Assembly (NCBI GenBank): GCA_958426095.1
Contig: CATZYB010000120.1
Coordinates: 1-8,032, forward strand
From: an uncultured Lachnospiraceae bacterium
Lineage (GTDB): Bacteria > Bacillota > Clostridia > Lachnospirales > Lachnospiraceae
Length of the DNA: 8,032 nucleotides
Direction of reading: 5' to 3'
Of this stretch, positions 1 through 5,396 are shown in pieces. The notes under the pieces were generated by a model. The model searched no databases. It saw only the letters and a program-made list of their open reading frames with translations, and had not been told where the DNA came from. Each line of letters opens with the position of its first letter. Position 1 is the stretch's first letter. Made by a program: the position numbers and the translations under genes.

Positions 1-1
1 A

Positions 2-271
2 TATCTGCAATATAAAGAAGGGATTCCGCATCATATTTCCAGCGCCAGATTGGCGGAGGGAATATTAATGGCGTCCGGTTTTACAGCGAATGAAAATAAA
101 GAAATTTGTCAGGCCATATTAAGCCATCGGGATAAAGCGGCGGCGGATGCAACCCCTCTTGGACGGATTCTTTACCGGGCGGATAAAATATCCCGGGCCT
201 GCTACGCCTGTCCGGCGGCGGCTGAATGTGACTGGAGTGAAGATAAAAAGACATCGGGAGTGATTGCATGA
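2..271 (+). CDS. HD-domain protein, C-terminal end (partial, 5' cut by window)
   Basis: The reading frame is open from the left edge, so the gene starts outside the window and only about 89 residues plus the stop are visible. An internal ATG at position 50 is not the start, because coding-like sequence in the same frame precedes it. The visible part has a His near ICQAILSHRDK and then LGRILYRADKISR, which resembles the last helix and closing Asp of small HD phosphohydrolase-like proteins. Such proteins commonly sit beside folE and folP in clostridial folate operons. Right after it comes a Cys cluster, C-x2-C-x5-C (bases 200-229), followed by an acidic, lysine-rich tail. The stop overlaps the folP start as ATGA, so the two are probably translationally coupled. 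The HD assignment rests on the tail and the context, since the diagnostic H...HD part lies upstream. The substrate is unknown; a pterin or nucleotide phosphate role would fit the neighbours but is inference. Confidence 0.6.
   Translation, partial: YLQYKEGIPHHISSARLAEGILMASGFTANENKEICQAILSHRDKAAADATPLGRILYRADKISRACYACPAAAECDWSEDKKTSGVIA
256..260 (+). promoter_or_regulatory. Ribosome binding site of folP
   Basis: GGGAG lies 7 bases before the ATG at 268, inside the end of the upstream gene. It favours the ATG at 268 over the in-frame ATG four codons later. Confidence 0.6.
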
Positions 272-1116
272 AAAAATCAATGAACATTGGCGGAAAAGAA
301 TTTGAATTGACAGGACATACCTATATTATGGGTATTTTAAATGTGACGCCGGATTCCTTTTCTGACGGCGGTAAATATACAACTTTAGATAAGGCTTTAA
401 AACATGCGGAACAGATGATTTCGGAAGGGGCCGATATTATCGATATCGGCGGCGAATCAACCCGGCCGGGACATACACTGATTTCCGATGAAGAAGAAAA
501 GTCGCGGGTGATTCCGGTGATCGAGGCCGTGAAAGAGCGGTTTGATGTGCCGGTTTCGATCGACACTTATAAATCCGGTGTGGCTGAGGCGGCGATTCTT
601 GCCGGAGCGGATCTGGTCAATGATGTCTGGGGCTTAAAATACGATGAAAAGCTGGCCGGGGTTATTGCCGGAGCAAAAGTGCCGTGCTGTCTGATGCATA
701 ACCGGAAGGCGCCGGACTATGGGCATTTTATGACAGACTGTCTGAACGATTTAAAAGAAACTTTGAGTCTTGCAAAGGCGGCAGGAATTGAAGACGGCAA
801 AATCATTCTGGATCCGGGGGTGGGTTTTGGTAAAACCTACGAACACAACCTGATCGTCATGAAGCATCTGGATGATTTCAGGAAATTAGGATACCCGGTA
901 TTATTGGGAACTTCCAGAAAATCCATGATCGGGCTGACACTGGATTTACCGGCAGACCAGAGAGTGGAAGGAACCTTAGTGACGACGGTAATGGGCGTTA
1001 TGGCCGGAATGAGCTTTGTTCGTGTCCATGACGTGGAAGCCAACCGCCGGGCAATTCAAATGACTGAGGCGATTTTGAAAGTGCGGGAGGAATCGATTTG
1101 GGACACATTGGGATAA
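268..1116 (+). CDS. folP: Dihydropteroate synthase FolP
   Basis: This cytosolic enzyme condenses 6-hydroxymethyl-7,8-dihydropterin diphosphate with p-aminobenzoate to give dihydropteroate, and it is the sulfonamide target. The 282-residue TIM-barrel protein has the usual length for the family. Visible signatures are MGILNVTPDSFSDGG (21-35), GADIIDIGGESTRPG (54-68), SIDTYKSG (97-104), NDVWG (118-122), LDPGVGFGK (181-189), GTSRKS (214-219) and RVHD (252-255). The residues known from Bacillus DHPS for Mg, pterin and pABA binding appear at N25, D99, N118, D182, K218, R252 and H254, so an active enzyme is expected. The sulfonamide-sensitive loops look ordinary and I see no insertion of the kind found in resistant Sul proteins. 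The start overlaps the upstream HD gene by ATGA, and the 3' end overlaps folBK by 19 bases. Product of the next gene (HPPK) is its substrate. Confidence 0.98.
   Translation: MKKSMNIGGKEFELTGHTYIMGILNVTPDSFSDGGKYTTLDKALKHAEQMISEGADIIDIGGESTRPGHTLISDEEEKSRVIPVIEAVKERFDVPVSIDTYKSGVAEAAILAGADLVNDVWGLKYDEKLAGVIAGAKVPCCLMHNRKAPDYGHFMTDCLNDLKETLSLAKAAGIEDGKIILDPGVGFGKTYEHNLIVMKHLDDFRKLGYPVLLGTSRKSMIGLTLDLPADQRVEGTLVTTVMGVMAGMSFVRVHDVEANRRAIQMTEAILKVREESIWDTLG
1085..1090 (+). promoter_or_regulatory. Ribosome binding site that sets the TTG start of folBK
   Basis: GGGAGG lies 7 bases before the TTG at 1098, inside the folP coding sequence. The next in-frame ATG is far downstream (residue 27), within the conserved FolB core, so this site supports the TTG start. 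Confidence 0.7.
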
Positions 1117-1931
1117 GAGATTTGGAGGTATTTGCCCATCATGGCGTATATCCGGAGGAGACAGAAAACGGGCAGATGTTTTATGTTTCGGCAGATTTAT
1201 ATTTGGACACCTGGGAAGCGGAGCATACAGATGATCTGGAGACTTCCGTAAATTACGGAACAGTCTGTGAGTTTATCAAAGATATTATGACGCGGCAGAA
1301 TTATCAGCTCATTGAGCGGGTGGCCGGAGAAATTTGCGAAGATTTAATGATAAATTTTCCCAAACTTAATAAAGTACGTGTAGAGTTATATAAGCCTGAA
1401 GCCCCGATACCGATACCCTTCGGCACCGTGTATGTCGAAGCTTGTCGGGAATGGCAGGAGGTTTATATAGGAATCGGAAGTAATATGGGAGATAAGGAGG
1501 AAAATATCCGGTCTGCCATCCGGTTTTTGTCAGAAACACGGGGAATTCAGGTGGAGAAAGTCTCTGCTCTGATTCAAACAGAACCTTATGGTTATACAGA
1601 CCAGGATGAATTTTTAAATGGGTGCCTGAAACTGCGGACCTGGCTTCCGCCGGAAGTTCTTTTAAAGCGAATGCAGGAAATTGAGCTGATTTTACACCGA
1701 GAGCGCAAGATTCACTGGGGACCGCGGACCATTGATCTGGACATGCTTTTGTATGGCGAAGAAATCATACATACAAAAGATTTATGTGTACCCCATCCGG
1801 ATATGATAAACCGACGTTTTGTGCTGGAACCGCTGGACGAGATAGCCGGCTGGGCCTGGCATCCGACGGAAAAGAAAACAATTCACCAGTTAAGAGAAGC
1901 ATTGAATGAGAAGGAGGCAATTGAGTCATGA
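1098..1931 (+). CDS. folK: Fused dihydroneopterin aldolase / HPPK (FolB-FolK)
   Basis: This bifunctional folate enzyme has 277 residues. Residues 1 to about 118 are FolB, which cleaves dihydroneopterin to 6-hydroxymethyl-dihydropterin and glycolaldehyde. Residues about 121 to 277 are FolK (HPPK), which pyrophosphorylates that product with ATP to make the FolP substrate. FolB landmarks are FAHHGVYPEE with E21, Y53 in NYG, E73 in LIERVA and K99 in YKPEAPIP, matching the known active-site Glu, Tyr, Glu and Lys. FolK landmarks are YIGIGSNMGD (123-132), TEPYG (161-165), R201 and R203, WGPRTIDLD (207-215) with the Mg-binding pair D213 and D215, and VPHPDM with H233. Both domains therefore look active. 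The start is TTG, supported by a GGGAGG site and by alignment of the first residues with FolB. It overlaps folP by 19 bases and the next gene by ATGA. Confidence 0.96.
   Translation: MGHIGIRDLEVFAHHGVYPEETENGQMFYVSADLYLDTWEAEHTDDLETSVNYGTVCEFIKDIMTRQNYQLIERVAGEICEDLMINFPKLNKVRVELYKPEAPIPIPFGTVYVEACREWQEVYIGIGSNMGDKEENIRSAIRFLSETRGIQVEKVSALIQTEPYGYTDQDEFLNGCLKLRTWLPPEVLLKRMQEIELILHRERKIHWGPRTIDLDMLLYGEEIIHTKDLCVPHPDMINRRFVLEPLDEIAGWAWHPTEKKTIHQLREALNEKEAIES
1911..1917 (+). promoter_or_regulatory. Ribosome binding site of the ADA-like gene
   Basis: AAGGAGG lies 10 bases before the ATG at 1928, inside the last codons of folBK. It is a near-consensus site, so this gene is probably translated well in its own right as well as by coupling through the ATGA overlap. 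Confidence 0.7.
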
Positions 1932-2929
1932 TTGATCTGCATGTACATCTGGCCGGGTCTTTAAAACCGGCAACAATTATTGAATATGCCAAGGAGAGAA
2001 ATGTCCCTTTGCCCACTTATAATGCTTCCGAACTTGAAAACTATCTGGAAGCTCCGGACCACTGTCCGGATGTCGCCGAGTTTTATGAGCTTTGCGATAT
2101 GACAGACTGGGTGCTTCAAGAGCGTCGTGCCATCCGTCGTGCCATGACAGAGATGGTTCGGGAACTGGATGCTCAGGGTGTCATGTATGCGGAAATCCGG
2201 TTTTCACCATCAGAATGTACACTGGGCGGTTTGCGCCAGGGAGACGCTGTGTCTGCTGCGTTGGAAGGACTGACCAGAGGAATGCAGGAAAGTCGGCGTA
2301 TTCGTGCCAATCTGGTACTCTGTATCATACCGAAAATGGATGAACATGAAGCTTTTGAGACCCTTGTGGAAGCGAAAAAGCATCTGCGTAAAGGGGTTTG
2401 CGGTTTGGATCTTCTGTTGGAAGAAAAGCTTTATGAAACCGAAGTTTATGACTGGCTGTTTGGACTGATCAAGGAAGAACATATTCCATTTACAGTTCAT
2501 GCCGGACAATATAATACGGACAGTATGCGTAAAGCCATTCGTTATGGCGCTCAGAGGATCAGCCAGGGTTTACACATTTTAGATGATGATGATCTTCTGC
2601 AGGAAATTATCAACCGGAAAGTTGTCGTGGAATGCTGTCCGGCCAGTAACCTGAAACTGGGTTCGGTGGAAAATTACAGTCATCATCCGATACGTAAACT
2701 ATTTGACAGAGGTGTTCCGGTGTGCGTCTGTACGGACCGCCTGAGAGTGTCCGGCATCACATTGGCCGAAGAATATCGGAAGCTTGAACGGTATCTTGGT
2801 TTCACACCTTATGAAATTTATCAGATGAATCAAAATGCTGTAAATGGCGCATTCCTTTCTCAAATGGAAAAAGACCGTTTGCGGTTTGACTTATATGAAG
2901 CCAATAAGGCAATTGTGGACAAGGAGTAG
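1928..2929 (+). CDS. Adenosine deaminase-family protein with altered catalytic residues
   Basis: This 333-residue protein has the adenosine deaminase (ADA) fold signature: DLHVHLAGSLKP at the start, EIRFSP (89-94), GLDL (159-162), TVHAG (189-193), ECCPASN (235-241) and CTD (268-270). The four expected metal ligands are present as H5, H7, H191 and D270. The catalytic set is not. By comparison with mouse ADA, the general-acid Glu217 is Q194, the catalytic His238 is Q213 (RISQG instead of RIGHG), the substrate-binding Asp296 is R271, Asp19 is A9, and the Gly184 region reads DLLLEE. Ordinary adenosine deamination is therefore doubtful. H216, three residues after Q213, might partly compensate. The length is normal and the frame is intact, so it is not a decayed gene. 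It sits between folBK (ATGA overlap) and pheA (6-base gap). It may bind metal and a purine- or pterin-like ligand without deaminating it, or catalyse another reaction; automated annotation as 'adenosine deaminase' would overstate what is known. Confidence 0.85.
   Translation: MIDLHVHLAGSLKPATIIEYAKERNVPLPTYNASELENYLEAPDHCPDVAEFYELCDMTDWVLQERRAIRRAMTEMVRELDAQGVMYAEIRFSPSECTLGGLRQGDAVSAALEGLTRGMQESRRIRANLVLCIIPKMDEHEAFETLVEAKKHLRKGVCGLDLLLEEKLYETEVYDWLFGLIKEEHIPFTVHAGQYNTDSMRKAIRYGAQRISQGLHILDDDDLLQEIINRKVVVECCPASNLKLGSVENYSHHPIRKLFDRGVPVCVCTDRLRVSGITLAEEYRKLERYLGFTPYEIYQMNQNAVNGAFLSQMEKDRLRFDLYEANKAIVDKE
2123..2145 (+). repeat. Short tandem direct repeat (11 bases, period 12)
   Basis: CGTCGTGCCAT occurs twice, separated by one C, within the ADA-like gene. 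It encodes RRAI followed by RRAM at residues 66-73. This may be a small in-frame duplication in a surface helix or chance; no functional role is claimed. Confidence 0.5.
2921..2926 (+). promoter_or_regulatory. Ribosome binding site of pheA
   Basis: AAGGAG forms the last two sense codons of the ADA-like gene just before its stop and lies 9 bases ahead of the pheA ATG. A second AGGAG at 2928-2932 overlaps the stop codon but is only 3 bases from the start, probably too close. Confidence 0.6.
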
Positions 2930-2935
2930 GAGACA

Positions 2936-4081
2936 ATGGAAGACTTAGTGAAATTACGTAATGAGATTGACGTTATTGATGACCAGATTGTCAGTCTTTT
3001 TGAACAGCGTATGGCGGTGGCGGAAAATGTCGCTGCCTTCAAACGAAGCGTTGGGAAACCGGTTCTGGATAAAGAGCGGGAAAAGATTAAAATACAGAAA
3101 GTAACGGAAAAAACATCGAATGCTTTTAATCGTCAGGCCGTGGAATCTCTTTTCGGTCAGATCATGGCAGTCAGCCGCATGCTCCAATATCAGCGTTTGG
3201 CCAGTGAACGGACGGATGTGGAAGGCTTTCGGGTTGAAGATATGGTGACGACGCCGAAGACAAAGGTCGTTTATACCGGAGTTCCGGGCGCTTATGCACA
3301 GGCGGCCATGGACAGTTACTTTGGTTCGGAAATCGATGGCTTTAACGTGGAGACTTTTGGAGATGCCATGGAAGCGGTCCACAGCGGACAGGCTGAGTAC
3401 GGCGTCCTGCCTATTGAAAATTCTTCGACAGGCAGCGTCAATGATGTCTATGATTTATTATCCGCTTACGATAATCATATTGTCGGTGAAACGATGATAA
3501 AGATCGAACATGCCCTTTTGGGGCTTCCGGGAAGCCGGATTGAAGATATCCGCACCGTTTATTCCCATCCCCAGGGACTGATGCAGTGCAGCCGTTTCTT
3601 AGATGAACACAGAGAATGGCAGCAGGTCAGCCTTCAGAACACAGCGGCATCGGCAAAGCGGGTTCTGGATGACGGTGATATGAGCCAGGCGGCCATCGCA
3701 AGCCAGCAGGCTGCAAAAAATTTTGGCCTGATTGTTTTGAAAGAAAAATTAAATGACCTGGATAATAATTTCACCCGCTTTGTCATTATAAGCCACAAAA
3801 AAGTATTCCAGAAGGATGCGAATAAAATCAGTGTATGCTTTGAAGTACCGCATGAGAGCGGCACATTGTACAATATCCTCGGTCATTTTATTTTTAACGG
3901 ACTGAGTATGACCCGGATTGAATCCCGCCCGATACAGGGGAAACCGTGGCAGTACCGTTTTTTCGTTGATTTTAATGGAAATCTGAGAGAGCAGGCAGTA
4001 AGAAATGCTCTTCATGGTATTCAGTCTGAAACGGAAGGATTTCGTATTCTTGGAAACTATATAGGAGTGGAGCAGCAGTGA
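2936..4081 (+). CDS. pheA: Bifunctional chorismate mutase / prephenate dehydratase (P-protein)
   Basis: This enzyme converts chorismate to prephenate and then to phenylpyruvate, the precursor of phenylalanine. The 381 residues hold three domains. An AroQ-type chorismate mutase (about 1-88) shows R8, R25, K36, D45, R48 and E49 matching the active-site residues of the E. coli P-protein, with Q84 or Q86 as the likely closing Gln. Prephenate dehydratase (about 108-285) shows YTGVPGAYAQAA, LPIENSSTGSV (158-168), SHPQGL (210-215), NTAASA (235-240) and the catalytic TRF motif (280-282). A C-terminal ACT domain (about 297-378) has ESRP at 329-332 and a GTLY motif at 309-312 where E. coli has GALV, so feedback inhibition by phenylalanine is likely. 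Both catalytic domains look intact. It starts 6 bases after the ADA-like stop, and its own stop overlaps the next start as TGATG. No leader peptide or attenuator precedes it, which suggests control by the enzyme's ACT domain rather than by local transcription. Confidence 0.97.
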   Translation: MEDLVKLRNEIDVIDDQIVSLFEQRMAVAENVAAFKRSVGKPVLDKEREKIKIQKVTEKTSNAFNRQAVESLFGQIMAVSRMLQYQRLASERTDVEGFRVEDMVTTPKTKVVYTGVPGAYAQAAMDSYFGSEIDGFNVETFGDAMEAVHSGQAEYGVLPIENSSTGSVNDVYDLLSAYDNHIVGETMIKIEHALLGLPGSRIEDIRTVYSHPQGLMQCSRFLDEHREWQQVSLQNTAASAKRVLDDGDMSQAAIASQQAAKNFGLIVLKEKLNDLDNNFTRFVIISHKKVFQKDANKISVCFEVPHESGTLYNILGHFIFNGLSMTRIESRPIQGKPWQYRFFVDFNGNLREQAVRNALHGIQSETEGFRILGNYIGVEQQ

Positions 4082-5376
4082 TGAAGATCAGAGTGCATGA
4101 ATTAATTTTATATCGTAATTTTGCAGAAACTATTTTTTATGATATGGCCGATGTGGCCAACAATTATCTGAATGAAGAATGTGACAGAGAGGCGCTGATC
4201 GATAAACTGTATCAGTGTATCAACCAGATCGTTACCATTGCCAGAGATCATGGATTTAATGGAAATCTTTGGCACGGATATCTTACATATCTTTTGACGA
4301 CCAATGAAAATGCGTTCAGTATGTCCTGTGAGAAGAAGGGCGCCATTGAGGGCAGCATTAATGAGCTGGCTCTGCATGACCTGCGCATTTTTAAAGAAGC
4401 TTATGATGTGGAATGGGATGATATTGAAAGAGAGCTGGGCGTGCATTTTATCAGCATGATCCGTACTTTTCACAGTCCGGATAATCTGGGCATCATCTAC
4501 AGTCAGAGCCTGCGGGAGCGGATCGATGAACTGAATGGACAGCTGGCCGCAGCGGAAGATGTTCATCGGATGTACGATGTACTGACAGATTTTTATAAGG
4601 ATTATGGCGTGGGAAAATTTGGTCTTCACCGGGCTTTTAAGATCGTCAGCGACGGCCAGGAACCGGAGATCGCTCCGATTACACGGACGGAGAAAGTAGT
4701 GCTTTCCGATATTGTCGGTTATGAGATTCAGAAGAAGAAGCTGAGAGATAATACGGAAGCGTTCATTCAGGGAAAAAAGGCGAATAATGCCTTGCTTTAC
4801 GGTGACAGCGGTACGGGGAAATCTACAAGTATTAAAGCAATTTTAAATGAATATTATAAAGACGGACTCCGCATGATTGAAATATATAAACATCAGTTTA
4901 AAGATATTTCAAATGTGATCGCTCAGATCAAGAACCGAAATTATAAGTATATCCTGTATATGGATGATCTGTCCTTTGAGGAATTTGAAATTGAATACAA
5001 ATATTTAAAGGCCATTATTGAAGGCGGATTGGAGACAAAGCCGGATAATGTGGTGATCTATGCCACATCCAACCGGAGACATCTTATTCGTGAGACATGG
5101 AGCGATCGGAAACAAGCGCCGGATGATGTTCACGGCGGAGATTCCATGCAGGAAAAACTGTCGCTGGCAACCCGGTTTGGTGAATCAATCTACTATGGTA
5201 AACCGAATCAGAAAGAATATTTGGAAATCGCCAGAGAATTGGCGAAACGTTATGGTATTACAATGAGTGAAGAGATGATTGAACAGGAAGCTGTCAAGTG
5301 GGAGCTTGGGCACGGCGGACGTTCCGGACGGACAGCCCAGCAGTTTATCAATCATCTGATAGGAATTGCAGAATAG
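4081..5376 (+). CDS. DUF815-family AAA-type ATPase of unknown role
   Basis: This 431-residue soluble protein has a C-terminal P-loop ATPase module of the DUF815 type. Visible elements are Walker A GDSGTGKST (241-249), Walker B YILYMDDLSFE (290-300), a sensor-1-like ATSNRRH (328-334), a candidate arginine finger in ATRFGES (363-369) and a basic GHGGRSGRTAQQF near the C-terminus (from 410). Just upstream of the P-loop, LSDIVGYEIQKKKL (about 208-221) is the lead-in typical of AAA proteins, in which the ATPase is engaged through a conserved 'vGye' segment. The first 200 residues are helical-looking and lack a motif I recognise. There is no signal peptide or membrane segment. The ATG at 4081 overlaps the pheA stop (TGATG) and has GGAG at 4069-4072, 8 bases upstream. 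A GTG at 4078 would add one residue and is less likely. The family has no firmly established function; chaperone-like remodelling is only a general inference from the AAA fold. Confidence 0.85.
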   Translation: MKIRVHELILYRNFAETIFYDMADVANNYLNEECDREALIDKLYQCINQIVTIARDHGFNGNLWHGYLTYLLTTNENAFSMSCEKKGAIEGSINELALHDLRIFKEAYDVEWDDIERELGVHFISMIRTFHSPDNLGIIYSQSLRERIDELNGQLAAAEDVHRMYDVLTDFYKDYGVGKFGLHRAFKIVSDGQEPEIAPITRTEKVVLSDIVGYEIQKKKLRDNTEAFIQGKKANNALLYGDSGTGKSTSIKAILNEYYKDGLRMIEIYKHQFKDISNVIAQIKNRNYKYILYMDDLSFEEFEIEYKYLKAIIEGGLETKPDNVVIYATSNRRHLIRETWSDRKQAPDDVHGGDSMQEKLSLATRFGESIYYGKPNQKEYLEIARELAKRYGITMSEEMIEQEAVKWELGHGGRSGRTAQQFINHLIGIAE

Positions 5377-5378
5377 GC

Positions 5379-5388
5379 AGGAGGGAGG
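5379..5388 (+). promoter_or_regulatory. Ribosome binding site that decides the start of the Ppx-like gene
   Basis: AGGAGGGAGG, a double purine-rich site, lies in the 20-base gap after the ATPase stop and 8 bases before the ATG at 5397. It excludes the longer frame that could begin at 5298 inside the ATPase gene. Confidence 0.75.
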
Positions 5389-5396
5389 CAGAACGG

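Noticed and set aside
50..52. ATG at 50 as the start of a small 73-residue gene
   Set aside because: The same frame is open and coding-like back to the window edge, so it is internal to the HD-family gene.
307..329. TTGACA followed by TATTAT resembling a promoter
   Set aside because: The spacing is 11 bases instead of about 17, and it lies inside folP.
431..449. Perfect 7-base inverted repeat CCGATAT / ATATCGG with a 5-base loop
   Set aside because: It encodes the conserved ADIIDIGG segment of FolP, has no T-run, and is explained by codon choice in that motif.
4078..4080. GTG as the start of the DUF815 ATPase gene
   Set aside because: The ATG directly after it has better spacing from GGAG at 4069-4072; the difference is a single residue.
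4108..4629. Long minus-strand open frame (173 codons) opposite the ATPase gene
   Set aside because: It is antisense to a well-supported gene, has no recognisable motif, and fits the pattern of a shadow frame. The same applies to the minus-strand frame at 2954-3382.
5298..5396. In-frame extension of the Ppx-like gene upstream to an ATG at 5298
   Set aside because: The extra 33 residues overlap the conserved end of the ATPase gene, do not resemble the family N-terminus, and the strong ribosome binding site is at 5379-5388.
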